Origin: an uncultured bacterium
GTDB taxonomy: Bacteria > Desulfobacterota > Desulfobulbia > Desulfobulbales > Desulfobulbaceae
Assembly: GCA_903842475.1 (NCBI GenBank)
Contig: CAIMMA010000676.1
Coordinates: 1-14,903 of the forward strand
Direction of reading: 5' to 3'
Length of the DNA stretch: 14,903 bases
Shown: positions 1 to 7,716 of the stretch, piece by piece
Layout: every line of letters begins with the position of its first letter
Position numbering within the stretch: the stretch's first letter is position 1
Made by a program: the position numbers and the translations under genes
The notes under the pieces: model-generated
Told to the model about the DNA's origin: nothing
The model's database searches: none
Seen by the model: only the letters and a program-made list of their open reading frames with translations

Positions 1-2705
1 AGCTCGACCTTGAACAGCAGCAGGGTAATCAGGGCGCCGAAGCCGGCAAAGGGCAGGGCGGTGAGGATGGTGAGCGGGTGGATGTAGCTTTCATACAAAA
101 TGCCGAGCACAATATAGATGACGATGATCGCCAGGCCCAGCAGCCAGCCCATGCTGGCCTGCGCCGCCTGGAATTGCTGGGCATTGCCCTGGAACGAGGC
201 TGTGATCCCCGTCGGCAGCAGGGGGTCGGTCAGTTGTTGTAGTTCCGTCAGGGCCTGTCCCAGGGCCACGCCCTGCTTGACGTTGAACGACAGGGTGACT
301 GAGGGCAGCTGGCCGGAGTGGTTGATCGAGAGCGGGCCCAGGCCTTCATGCAGTCTGGCGACGGTGGACAGCGGCACCAATTGCCCCTGGCTTGAGCGGA
401 TATGGAGCAGGTCAAGGGCCGCGGCATTGGTCTGGAAACGCGGCAGGTATTCGATGATCACGCTGTATTGGTCATTGGCGCCGAAGATGGTGGAGACGTC
501 ACGCTCCCCATAGGCGCTGTACAGCGTGTCCTCGATCTGTTCGGGCGAGACCCCGAGCAAAAGCGCTCGGTTGCGGTCGATATCCACATTGAGTTCCGGA
601 TTCTCCATCTGCAGGTCGCTGCTCACGTCGAGCAGATTCGGGGCATCCAGCATGGCCCGCTCCAGTTTCCTGGCCGCTTCATATAATTGCGGGGTGTCGA
701 TCCCCTGCAGGGTCAGCTGGTAGAGGCTGCGGTAGCGGCGGCCGCCGATATTGATCGGCAGCGGGTTGACCAGCATGGCGCGGATGCCCGGGATTTTGTT
801 GAGCTTGGGCCGCAGGTCCTGGACCAATTGATCGGCGCTCAAGTCGCGTTCGGCCCGGGGCTTGAGCACCAGCATCATCATGGCGCTGGTGTGGACGCTG
901 ACCAGAAACCGGTCGACGTTCGGGTTCTGCTGGGCGATGGCGCCGAGCTGCATCATGTGTTCCTTGAGGGAACTCCAGGAAATGCCCTGGTCGGTCTGGG
1001 TGGAGACCATGATGAAGCCCCGGTCTTCCGCCGGGATAAAACCCTTGGGCACGGCGATAAAAAGATAGGCCGTGGCGGCCAGCATCACCAGGGACAGGGC
1101 CATGGTGGCCAGTCGGTGACGGAGCACGGCGCGCAGGCTTTGATCGTAGATGCGCACCATCCATTGGTAACCGGCCTCGGTCGTCAGGTACAGCCGGCCA
1201 TGGCGCACCCGATGCTGTTCGCGCAGGTAACGGCTGCAGAGCATGGGCACCAGGGTCAGGCTGATCACGCCGCTGACCAAGACCGCCACCCCGATGGTCA
1301 CGGAAAACTCGCGGAACAGTCGTCCCATGAGGCCGCCGAGGAAGAGCAGTGGGATAAATATGGCCACCAGGGACAGGGTCATGGAGATGATGGTGAAGGC
1401 GACCTCACGTGCTCCGTCCAAGGCGGCCTGCATCCGGTTTTTGCCCATCTCCAGGTGGCGGACGATGTTTTCGAGTACCACGATGGAGTCGTCGACCACG
1501 AATCCCACCGAGAGCGTCAGGGCCATCAGCGACATGTTGTTGAGGCTGTAGCCGAGCAGGTACATGACCGCAAAGGTGCCGACCACCGACATCGGCAGCG
1601 ACAGGCTGGGAATGAGCGTGGCGCTGAAATTGCGGAGAAAGAGAAAGATCACCAGGACCACCAGGACCAAGGTCAGCAGCATGGTCCATTGAATGTCTTC
1701 GACCGAATCCTTGATGGCCAGGCTGCCGTCGCGCAGGGTGGTCAGCTTGATCGAGGCCGGCAGGCTCTCGGCAAGTTTCGGCAGGAGGTCCTTGACGGCA
1801 TCGGCTACCTCGATGGTATTCATGCCCGGCTGCTTTTCTATGGCCAGGAAAATGGACTGGGCCTTGGAGTCGGCGGTGAAAAACCAGGCGCCTGACTGGT
1901 CGTTTTCAACGCTGTCGATCACCGTCGCCACTTCCGCCAGTCGGACCGGCCGGTTGTCGCGGACCGCAACCACCACCTCCTTATACTGCTCCGCTGCTTT
2001 GAGCTGGCCGTTAGCCTGCAGGGTCAGGGCATGATGCGGACCGATCAGCTGGCCCATAGGCCGGTTGGCGTTCTGGGCGCTCACCGCCTGGGCAACCTGG
2101 TCGGCATCCAGGTTAAACCCTTTCAGGGCCCGGGGATCGAGCTGCACCCGCACCGCATATTTCTGGGTGCCGCGCAACGTCACCTGGGCCACACCGTTGA
2201 TCATCGACAGTCGCTGGCTCATGGTCTGGCCGTATTGGTCGAGCACCGGGAGCGGCAGGGTTGGGCTGCTGAGCGAGAGGTACAGGATCGGATCGACCGC
2301 GGGATTGGTCTTGCGGAACGAGGGCGGCGAGGGCATGCCGCTGGGTAGGTTGCGGGCGGCGAGCGAGATGGCGGTCTGCACGTCCTGGGCCGCGGCATCG
2401 ATATCGCGTTCCAGGGAAAACTGGAGGGTGATCTGGGTGGAGCCGGTGGTGCTCACCGAACTCATCGAATCGATCCCGGCAATGGTGGCAAACTGCTTTT
2501 CCAGGACCGTGGCCACGGTCGAGGCCATGGTGTCCGGGCTGGCGCCGGGCAGGTTGGTATTGACCAGGATGGGGGGGAAATCGACGTTAGGCAGGTCGCT
2601 GATCGCCAATTGCCGGTAACTGATCAGGCCGAAGAGCAGGATGCTGATCATCACCAGCACGGTCATCACTGGCCGGCGGATAAAGAGGTCGGACATCCCG
2701 GTCAT
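1..2705 (-). CDS. RND-family multidrug efflux permease, MdtC/MuxC-like (3' end cut by window edge)
   Basis: This is the inner-membrane pump of a tripartite efflux system, expected to exchange protons for drugs or other amphiphiles and pass them to the adjacent fusion protein and outer-membrane channel. 901 codons are present, running off the left edge; HAE1-family pumps are usually about 1,020-1,050 residues. Visible in my translation of the minus strand are the N-terminal SDLFIRRPVMT segment with TM1, the porter segment containing LPGASPDTMAS, a TM2 near residues 340-358, and TM4 with GFVVDDSIVVLENI. The two Asp in that motif (D405, D406) match the proton-relay pair of AcrB. A second porter half follows (LPINIGGRRYRSLYQ region). 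The start ATG overlaps the stop of the fusion-protein gene by 4 bases (ATGA), so translation is probably coupled. The internal Met4 (MSDLF) is a possible alternative start. Resemblance to MdtC/MuxC rests on remembered motifs; the substrate cannot be told. Confidence 0.93.
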   Translation of the reverse strand, partial: MTGMSDLFIRRPVMTVLVMISILLFGLISYRQLAISDLPNVDFPPILVNTNLPGASPDTMASTVATVLEKQFATIAGIDSMSSVSTTGSTQITLQFSLERDIDAAAQDVQTAISLAARNLPSGMPSPPSFRKTNPAVDPILYLSLSSPTLPLPVLDQYGQTMSQRLSMINGVAQVTLRGTQKYAVRVQLDPRALKGFNLDADQVAQAVSAQNANRPMGQLIGPHHALTLQANGQLKAAEQYKEVVVAVRDNRPVRLAEVATVIDSVENDQSGAWFFTADSKAQSIFLAIEKQPGMNTIEVADAVKDLLPKLAESLPASIKLTTLRDGSLAIKDSVEDIQWTMLLTLVLVVLVIFLFLRNFSATLIPSLSLPMSVVGTFAVMYLLGYSLNNMSLMALTLSVGFVVDDSIVVLENIVRHLEMGKNRMQAALDGAREVAFTIISMTLSLVAIFIPLLFLGGLMGRLFREFSVTIGVAVLVSGVISLTLVPMLCSRYLREQHRVRHGRLYLTTEAGYQWMVRIYDQSLRAVLRHRLATMALSLVMLAATAYLFIAVPKGFIPAEDRGFIMVSTQTDQGISWSSLKEHMMQLGAIAQQNPNVDRFLVSVHTSAMMMLVLKPRAERDLSADQLVQDLRPKLNKIPGIRAMLVNPLPINIGGRRYRSLYQLTLQGIDTPQLYEAARKLERAMLDAPNLLDVSSDLQMENPELNVDIDRNRALLLGVSPEQIEDTLYSAYGERDVSTIFGANDQYSVIIEYLPRFQTNAAALDLLHIRSSQGQLVPLSTVARLHEGLGPLSINHSGQLPSVTLSFNVKQGVALGQALTELQQLTDPLLPTGITASFQGNAQQFQAAQASMGWLLGLAIIVIYIVLGILYESYIHPLTILTALPFAGFGALITLLLFKVE

Positions 2706-3931
2706 CGGCTGCCCCGCGCGCTGTTGGCACCGGATTCGGCCTCTTTGCCGCTGGCTTCGGCTTTGCCCGGAGGCAGGCCTTGGCGTTCTTCAACCTTGAT
2801 GCCGTTGGTCAACTGCAGCTGGCCATCAATCACCACCCGTTCGCCGGCCTGGAGTCCCGTCTTGATCACCGTCTCGCCCTGGTGCAGCATGTCCGGGGTC
2901 ACCGGTCGGTATTCGACGGTCTGGTCGGCTTTGACCACGTAGACATACGGCCCCTGCTGCCCGATCTGGACCGCCTGGGAAGGCACGACCACACAATCGG
3001 GCAGGGTGGTGAGCCGGATGCGGACATCCGCCAGCCGGCCCGGCCAGAGGGCTTGGTCGGTGTTGGCAAAACTTGCTTTGAGCCGGATGACCCCGGTGGC
3101 GGGATCCACGGTATTGTCGATGAACGAGAGGGCGCCGGCAAGCGTTTCGGCGCCATGGTCTTTGATCGCCGCCAGCACCTTCAGGGTCCCGGCCGCCTGG
3201 TATTTGTTGATATCCGGCAGGTGCTGGCCCGGCACGGTGAAGGTGATCAGGATCGGCTGCATCTGATTGATGGTGACCATGGGGCTGTCACCATTGGCCT
3301 TGATCAGGTTGCCCTGATCGGTGCGAATCTCTCCGGTGCGGCCGGCCAGGGGCGCGCGGATGGTGCAGTAGTCGAGTTCCAGCCGGGCGGCATCCACCGC
3401 GGCCTGATCCCCTTTAATCGTGGCGCTGAGGGTGGCCACCTTGGTGGCGGCCTGATCGGCCTGTTCGGCGGAGACATAGCCTTTTTGGGCAGCCTGGGCG
3501 TAGCGCCCGCCTGCCCGGTGCGCGTTCTCCAGCTCAGCCTTGTTTTTGGCCAATTCCGCCTCCATTCGGGCCAGATTGGCGGCAAAGGGGCGGGGGTCGA
3601 GGGTGAACAGCAGCTGGCTGGCTTTGACCTCGTCGCCCTCCTTGAAATGCACCGATCTGAGGGTGCCGGTAACCTGGGAGCGGATTTCAACCGAGGCGAA
3701 AGCTTCGACATGACCAATGGCGCCGAGTTCGACCGGCAGGGTCTTGGTCTGGCTGGCCTCGATGGCCACCGGCACGGCGCTCTTTTTTTTCTGCCCGCTT
3801 TTCCCTTCGTTTTTTTTCTCCGAGGTACAGCCCGGTACCATCAGCATGGTGCAGCCGATCAGAGCCAGGAGCAGGGAGAAAAAAGGAAAATAACGCGAAG
3901 CCGGGCTGCGGAAGGTGGCGGGGGAGCTCAT
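2702..3931 (-). CDS. Periplasmic membrane fusion (adaptor) lipoprotein of RND efflux system, MdtA/HlyD-like
   Basis: The 409-aa adaptor bridges the RND pump and the outer-membrane channel in the periplasm. The N-terminus has a signal peptide with hydrophobic FPFFSLLLALIG and two possible lipobox cysteines: C27 (LIGC, the more canonical) and C35 (VPGC). A Lys-rich linker follows. The core shows the MFP pattern: a first beta/lipoyl half (VEIRSQVTGTLRSVHFKEGDEVKA is recognisable around residues 80-105), a coiled-coil hairpin rich in Ala/Glu/Lys (about 115-185), a second lipoyl half (LDYCTIRAPLAGRTGEIR), and C-terminal beta-barrel and proximal domains (WPGRLADVRIRL; GERVVIDGQLQLTNGIKV). The ATG has a good Shine-Dalgarno AAGGA (3943-3939, 7-base spacing). 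The gene overlaps the OMF stop by 4 bases (ATGA) at its start and the pump start by 4 bases at its end. Two A8 tracts on the coding strand lie just after the lipobox region. Confidence 0.94.
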   Translation of the reverse strand: MSSPATFRSPASRYFPFFSLLLALIGCTMLMVPGCTSEKKNEGKSGQKKKSAVPVAIEASQTKTLPVELGAIGHVEAFASVEIRSQVTGTLRSVHFKEGDEVKASQLLFTLDPRPFAANLARMEAELAKNKAELENAHRAGGRYAQAAQKGYVSAEQADQAATKVATLSATIKGDQAAVDAARLELDYCTIRAPLAGRTGEIRTDQGNLIKANGDSPMVTINQMQPILITFTVPGQHLPDINKYQAAGTLKVLAAIKDHGAETLAGALSFIDNTVDPATGVIRLKASFANTDQALWPGRLADVRIRLTTLPDCVVVPSQAVQIGQQGPYVYVVKADQTVEYRPVTPDMLHQGETVIKTGLQAGERVVIDGQLQLTNGIKVEERQGLPPGKAEASGKEAESGANSARGSR

Positions 3932-5424
3932 GGAGTAGTCCTTGCTGCTGGGGAGTTGGGCGGATCAGTACCGGGGGATGCGTCGGTCTCGGTCTGCCAG
4001 CCTCTGCCCAGGGATTTGTACAGGGCGATCATATCGATCGCCAGCCGTTGGTCGCTCAGGGCGAGTTTGTCCTGGGACTGGTACAGGGCGTTTTCGCTTT
4101 GCAGTACATTGAGAAAGGTCGTCAGGCCGGCTTTATACTGCCCCCTGGCAATGACCACCGCCCGTTGGCTGGTGACCACGGCGTTGCCCAGCATGCTGCG
4201 GGCGGCCTGCTCGCGATCCAGGGCGACCAGGGAATTTTCGACCTCGGCCAGGGCGGTGAGCACGGTTTTTTCATAGGTGAGCCGGGCACGGTCTCGGCGG
4301 GCCTCGGTGATTTCGATTCCGGCCCTGGTGCGGCCGCCATCGAACAGCGGCCAGCGCACCGTCGGGCCGGCGGTCCAGAAGCGGCTGCTGGCGGCGACCA
4401 GGTCAGGAAGTGCAACGCTTTGCAGGCCGCCTAACGCGGAGAGCGAGAAGCGGGGGAAGAGTTCGGCGGTGGCCGCGCCGACGGTGGCGGTGGCGGCGGC
4501 AAGCTGCCGCTCGGCGCTGCGGATATCGGGCCGTTGGCGGAGCAGGTCCGAGGGGAGGGCGGCGGGCAGTTGCGGGGGCACCGGCGGCAAACCGGAGGGC
4601 GTGCGCAGCTCGGCCTTCAGGGACTGCGGCTGCTGTCCGAGCAGGAGCGCCAATTGATGCATCGCTTGGGTGGCGCTGCTTTCCAGCGCAGGGACCTGGG
4701 ATTTGATCAAGGAAAGCTGGGTCTCGGCCTGGACGATTTCCAGCTCGCCCCCCAAACCGATTTTAAAGGTATTGCGAACCAGATCCACCGTCTGTTCCTG
4801 GGTGCGGATATTATCCAGGGCTATGGCCAGCCGCAACTGGCTGGCGCGGAGCTCGAGATAGTTCCTGGCCACTTCGGCCTCCAGGGAAACCAGGACATCG
4901 CGCCGGTCTTCCACCGTGGCGGCGAGGTTGGCCTCGGCGGCTTCAACCTGGCGGCGAATACCGCCGAAAATGTCGAGTTCCCAACCCGCGTCGAAAGTGG
5001 CCTGGAAAAGATCCTGAGCACTGCCGTTGCCGCCGGAGGCGGTATTTTCGCTGCGGCGGATAGTGCTGGCGCTGCCGCCGACGTCAAGGGAAGGGAGACC
5101 AGCGGCTGCGGTCAGGCGGCGTTGGCCCCTGGCCTCGCGGATGCGGGTTTCGGCGATGCGCAGATCGGGGTTGGCGGCAGCGGCCCTGGCGATCAGCGAG
5201 TCCAGCATCGGATCCCGGAACAGGGACCACCAGCGGGAGGTCGCCGTTTCGGGGGCGTTCCGGATCGTTCCCGAGGCCTCGCTCCATTGAGCGGGCAGGT
5301 CCGGCTGCGGCGTTTGGAAATCCGGGCCGACCGGCATGCAGGCGCTGAGGCTTGCAATGGCTAGTCCCAGGCCTACTTGCAGGGCTCGAACTCTTCTGCT
5401 CGTTTTAACGAAGCGCACGGGCAT
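3928..5424 (-). CDS. Outer-membrane efflux channel lipoprotein, NodT/OprM family
   Basis: This 498-aa protein is the outer-membrane exit duct of the tripartite pump. It starts with a basic n-region, a hydrophobic stretch and a lipobox LSAC (C29), followed by the family-typical VGPDFQTP and a downstream Trp (QWSE). Two outer-membrane-efflux repeats are visible. The first includes NPDLRIAETRIREARGQRR (about 85-103); the second includes LRQRPDIRSAERQLAAATATVG (about 293-314) and ends with GQYKAGLTTFLNVLQSENALY. Its length is normal for NodT-type channels. It is the first gene of the minus-strand operon, an order less common than adaptor-pump-channel. The ATG at 5424 directly abuts its only SD-like stretch (GGGAG). 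A GTG two codons downstream (5418) has that GGGAG at 6-base spacing and may be the true start. The stop overlaps the adaptor start by 4 bases. Confidence 0.93.
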   Translation of the reverse strand: MPVRFVKTSRRVRALQVGLGLAIASLSACMPVGPDFQTPQPDLPAQWSEASGTIRNAPETATSRWWSLFRDPMLDSLIARAAAANPDLRIAETRIREARGQRRLTAAAGLPSLDVGGSASTIRRSENTASGGNGSAQDLFQATFDAGWELDIFGGIRRQVEAAEANLAATVEDRRDVLVSLEAEVARNYLELRASQLRLAIALDNIRTQEQTVDLVRNTFKIGLGGELEIVQAETQLSLIKSQVPALESSATQAMHQLALLLGQQPQSLKAELRTPSGLPPVPPQLPAALPSDLLRQRPDIRSAERQLAAATATVGAATAELFPRFSLSALGGLQSVALPDLVAASSRFWTAGPTVRWPLFDGGRTRAGIEITEARRDRARLTYEKTVLTALAEVENSLVALDREQAARSMLGNAVVTSQRAVVIARGQYKAGLTTFLNVLQSENALYQSQDKLALSDQRLAIDMIALYKSLGRGWQTETDASPGTDPPNSPAARTTP

Positions 5425-5554
5425 CTCCCGGGACCATGGACGTTTGCTGATGTGGATGAGAATGGGGTCTCAAGGGGTTACAACCCGGGCAGCATGGCAG
5501 AGGCCTTGTTTGGTGAAAAACGACACGTGGTAAGTTGTGACAGGGAAAGTACAT

Positions 5555-5569
5555 AAAACATAATGTTTT
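5555..5569. promoter_or_regulatory. 15-base perfect palindrome, candidate operator for the efflux operon
   Basis: AAAACAT and ATGTTTT flank a single central A, giving a perfect 7-base inverted repeat about 130 bases upstream of the outer-membrane-channel start. On the minus strand the same segment overlaps AT-rich sequence resembling a -10 element (TATGTT, with TTCAAT about 17 bases upstream). A dyad inside a promoter-like segment would suit a dimeric repressor such as a TetR- or MarR-type protein. This is inference only, since AT-rich palindromes also arise by chance. Confidence 0.35.
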
Positions 5570-5724
5570 TACAAGATAAATTGAACAGGCATGGGTGCCG
5601 ATTCCGTGGCTTGTGCAGCTGGGACTCAGCTCGCGGCAGGGCGCGCGCATGTCGAGTTTTGAGCACCAGGGGTGGGGCCGCAATGCAGCAGGGGGGACGG
5701 TTCCCCGAATTACCTCTCGGTTAC

Positions 5725-5754
5725 TTGGGGTGGTTACATTATATGTTATATAAA
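5725..5754 (+). promoter_or_regulatory. Possible sigma-70-type promoter for DUF47-pit operon
   Basis: On the plus strand TTGGGG (5725-5730) is followed after 16 bases by TATATA (5747-5752), or after 18 bases by TATAAA (5749-5754). Transcription starting near 5760 would give a leader of about 240 nt before the DUF47 gene. The match to the -35 consensus is only partial, and other AT-rich stretches downstream (for example TATATA at 5931) compete with it. Confidence 0.3.
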
Positions 5755-5819
5755 TGCTAGGTTAGCTCGCTGTGGCCAACGATTTTTTTTTAGAAAAGTG
5801 TTAGGATTTTGTTTTTTTA

Positions 5820-5853
5820 ATGTCATAATTATGTGAGAAAGGTAAGGTTATGA
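5820..5853 (+). promoter_or_regulatory. Candidate Pho box and -10 upstream of phosphate transport genes
   Basis: ATGTCAT (5820-5826), then AATT, then ATGTGAG (5831-5837) reproduces the 7-4-7 layout and 11-base periodicity of PhoB sites (consensus CTGTCAT, four A/T-rich bases, CTGTCAT). The first half matches 6 of 7 positions, the second about 4 of 7. A -10-like TTATGA starts 10 bases after the second half, which is the spacing expected in PhoB-activated promoters. The downstream genes encode phosphate uptake, which makes the role plausible, but the second half-site is weak. Confidence 0.35.
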
Positions 5854-6000
5854 CGATTTGAGGCAGGCATGCTCCGTTTGCCGTTTTGGTGGGATCAGGG
5901 CGCTGTCTGTGGATGATAACATCTTGTATTTATATAGTTCTGTTGGCTTTGAAGAGCCGGAAGTAGAGCATCTGAATTTTGCAAGGAGAAGGGAACGATT

Positions 6001-6645
6001 ATGAACCTTGGTTTTCTCGCCAAAATACTGCCGCCGCCCGAAAACAAATTCTATCAACATTTTGAAAACGGGGCCGAGGTCTGCGAACTATCTTCCCAGT
6101 TGTTTTATCAGATTGTCCATTCCGATCTGAGAGAGCGGGAAGAGTACCTGATCCATGCCAAGACCTATAAACGAAGGGCGGTGGAATCCCTGGAAGGCAG
6201 CCTGTCGCTGCTCAATGCTTCCTTTATCACCCCGATCGACCGGGAAGATATTCAGCTGATCTCGACCTATCTCTACAAGAGTACCAAGGTTATCCTCAAG
6301 GCCTGCGTCAACCTGCGGATCTACAAGATCGATTCCTACAACGATATCGTCAAAAAGCAGGCGGAGATTTTGCTCAAAGCGGCGGAAGAACTGCGGACTA
6401 TTATTTCCATGTTGAAGCGTAATGCGCCGTTGAAAGATATCACCGACTGCAATTACCGGATCAAGGATATTGAAAACCGCGGCGACGAGATCCTGTTTAC
6501 CGCCACGGAAGAGCTTTTTTCCGGTAAATACGATGCGCTGTATGTGCTGAAATTGCGCGACATTTATAAGGGTATCGAAAATGCCCTGGATATGTGTTCG
6601 GTCATTTCCGACCTGATTGTCAATATCGCCCTGAAGCATAGTTGA
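6001..6645 (+). CDS. PhoU-like DUF47 protein, accessory protein of PiT phosphate transporter
   Basis: This 214-aa cytoplasmic, all-helical protein belongs to the DUF47/PhoU-like group that is usually encoded next to pit genes and is thought to modulate phosphate transport. The start region MNLGFLAKILPPPENKFYQHFENGA is typical: a Phe-rich N-terminus, then FYQHFENGAE. The rest is charged helical sequence with PhoU-style features, such as TPIDREDIQLIS (about 78-89), in which Asp/Glu pairs recur, NRGDEILFTATEELF, and RDIYKGIENALDMCSVISDLI near the C-terminus. Its length is normal for the family. AAGGAG (12-base spacing) or GGGA (6-base spacing) precedes the ATG. The pit gene follows after 79 bases that contain a strong hairpin, so the two are probably cotranscribed. 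The function comes from family knowledge; the motifs are seen here. Confidence 0.9.
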   Translation: MNLGFLAKILPPPENKFYQHFENGAEVCELSSQLFYQIVHSDLREREEYLIHAKTYKRRAVESLEGSLSLLNASFITPIDREDIQLISTYLYKSTKVILKACVNLRIYKIDSYNDIVKKQAEILLKAAEELRTIISMLKRNAPLKDITDCNYRIKDIENRGDEILFTATEELFSGKYDALYVLKLRDIYKGIENALDMCSVISDLIVNIALKHS

Positions 6646-6648
6646 GAT

Positions 6649-6686
6649 GTTCCCACCTTTCCCCGTAAGCGGGAAAAGGTGGGAAC
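6649..6686 (+). promoter_or_regulatory. Strong intercistronic hairpin between DUF47 gene and pit
   Basis: GTTCCCACCTTT pairs perfectly over 12 bases with AAAGGTGGGAAC. After one C/A mismatch a further four pairs (CCCG with CGGG) close a TAAG loop, giving a 17-position stem in 38 nt. No T-tract follows, so it is not a standard intrinsic terminator. It may stabilise or process the mRNA or set the ratio of the two proteins. It starts 4 bases after the DUF47 stop and ends about 24 bases before the pit Shine-Dalgarno AGGAAG. Confidence 0.6.
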
Positions 6687-6724
6687 GCTCATGATGGTGT
6701 CACGGGAAAAAAGGAAGAGGCTCC

Positions 6725-7708
6725 ATGGTTCTGACCCTGCTTATTTTAGTTATCGTTACCGCCCTGATCTTTGAATATATCAACGGGTTTCATGATTCCG
6801 CCAACGCCATTGCCACGGTCGTCTCCACCAAGGTACTCACCGCCCGTACCGCTATCATGTACGCCGGGGTGCTCAATATTTTCGGGGCGTTCCTGGGGAC
6901 CCATGTGGCCAGCACCGTCGGCAAGGGGATTGTCGCCACCGATTGCGTCACCCAGGGGGTGATTCTCTGTGCCCTGCTGTCGGCTATCATCTGGAACCTT
7001 ATCACCTGGTACTACGGCATACCCTCCAGTTCCTCCCATGCCCTGATCGGCGGACTGATCGGCGCAGCGGTTTCCAAGGCCGGTTTCAGTGTGGTCCAGA
7101 TCGAAGGGGTAACCAAAAAGGTGCTGCTGCCGATGATCGTTTCGCCACTCATCGGTTTTGTTATCGGGTTTTTTTGCATGGTGACCATTTTGTGGGTTTG
7201 TGCCCGGGCCAATCCCAACACCGTCAATAAATATTTTAAAAAGATGCAGCTGGTTTCCTCCGGAATCATGGCTTTGAGCCATGGCAGCAACGATGCCCAG
7301 AAAACCATGGGGATCATCACCCTGGCCCTGGTCAGTTACCACACCCTGCCCACCTTTGAGGTGCCCTACTGGGTCATTCTCGGTTGCGCCCTGACCATGG
7401 GGATGGGCACCATGGCCGGCGGCTGGCGGATCATCCGCACCATGGGCAGCAAGATGATCAAGCTTAAGCCGGTGCACGGCTTTGCCGCTGAAACTTCGGC
7501 TGCCGCCGTGATCCTCAGCGCCTCGTATTTCGGCATCCCGGTCAGCACCACCCATGTTATTTCCACCTCGATCATGGGCGTCGGCAGCACCAGAGGTATC
7601 CATGCCCTCAAGTGGGGCATTGTCGGCAACATTGTCGTCGCCTGGTTTCTCACTATCCCGGTTTGCATGGTCATCGCCGCCGTGTTTTATCGCATCCTGC
7701 CGGTGTAA
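6725..7708 (+). CDS. pit: Inorganic phosphate transporter, PiT family (short form)
   Basis: This 327-aa multi-pass inner-membrane symporter takes up phosphate, probably as metal-phosphate with H+ or as Na+/Pi. The two inverted family signatures are visible: FHDSANAIATVVSTKVL near residues 22-38, and SHGSNDAQKTMGIITLAL near 183-200. A second pair of conserved stretches is also present: WYGIPSSSSHALIGG and its counterpart YFGIPVSTTHVIS. The repeat of GIPxSxxH in both halves reflects the internal duplication of the family. The length is that of the short bacterial/archaeal PiT type, without the long central loop of E. coli PitA. AGGAAGAGG precedes the ATG. It is the second gene after the DUF47 accessory gene and probably ends the operon. 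Confidence 0.95.
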   Translation: MVLTLLILVIVTALIFEYINGFHDSANAIATVVSTKVLTARTAIMYAGVLNIFGAFLGTHVASTVGKGIVATDCVTQGVILCALLSAIIWNLITWYYGIPSSSSHALIGGLIGAAVSKAGFSVVQIEGVTKKVLLPMIVSPLIGFVIGFFCMVTILWVCARANPNTVNKYFKKMQLVSSGIMALSHGSNDAQKTMGIITLALVSYHTLPTFEVPYWVILGCALTMGMGTMAGGWRIIRTMGSKMIKLKPVHGFAAETSAAAVILSASYFGIPVSTTHVISTSIMGVGSTRGIHALKWGIVGNIVVAWFLTIPVCMVIAAVFYRILPV

Positions 7709-7716
7709 CCGGCAGG
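7696..7716 (+). terminator. Perfect hairpin spanning the pit stop codon, possible terminator
   Basis: CCTGCCGGT and ACCGGCAGG form a perfect 9-base GC-rich stem with a GTA loop; the TAA stop of pit lies across the loop and the right arm. Only TTCGT follows, so there is no real T-tract, and termination may be Rho-aided or the hairpin may protect the 3' end. It is the only strong dyad I found after pit. Confidence 0.4.

Larger units (their letters stand above)
5425..6000. other. Divergent intergenic region between efflux operon and phosphate operon
   Basis: These 576 bases separate the divergently transcribed efflux and DUF47-pit operons. Short open frames here lack Shine-Dalgarno sites and recognisable protein character, so I call no gene. 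The part near 5530-5580 is AT-rich with a palindrome. 5580-5710 is GC-rich with short hairpin potential. 5720-5850 is AT-rich with promoter-like elements and a T9 run (about 5783-5791). The last 20 bases hold AAGGAG and GGGA ahead of the DUF47 start. A regulator gene for the pump is absent, so any pump regulator would have to act from elsewhere. Confidence 0.7.

Noticed and set aside
687..1895. 402-codon plus-strand open frame opposite the RND pump
   Set aside because: His/Asp/Gly/Gln-rich translation typical of antisense frames; the minus strand carries the RND motifs, including the Asp pair.
2780..4276. Long plus-strand open frame opposite the adaptor and channel genes
   Set aside because: It is a shadow of the GC-rich minus-strand genes. 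The composition is low-complexity Gly/Gln/His-rich, with no family motif, while the minus strand encodes clear MFP and OMF proteins.
5631..5712. GC-rich short hairpins between the divergent operons
   Set aside because: Stems are only 5-6 pairs with wobble, which is too weak to support an RNA gene or riboswitch.
5761..5791. Terminator-like GTTAGC/GCCAAC dyad followed by T9
   Set aside because: The stem is only five pairs with a mismatch and no gene lies upstream on that strand. Probably chance in AT-rich sequence, though a leader attenuator cannot be excluded.
5885..5902. Sigma-54-like TGG...GC spacing at TGGTGGGATCAGGGC
   Set aside because: Only the GG and GC dinucleotides fit; the CAC and TTGC positions of the consensus do not.
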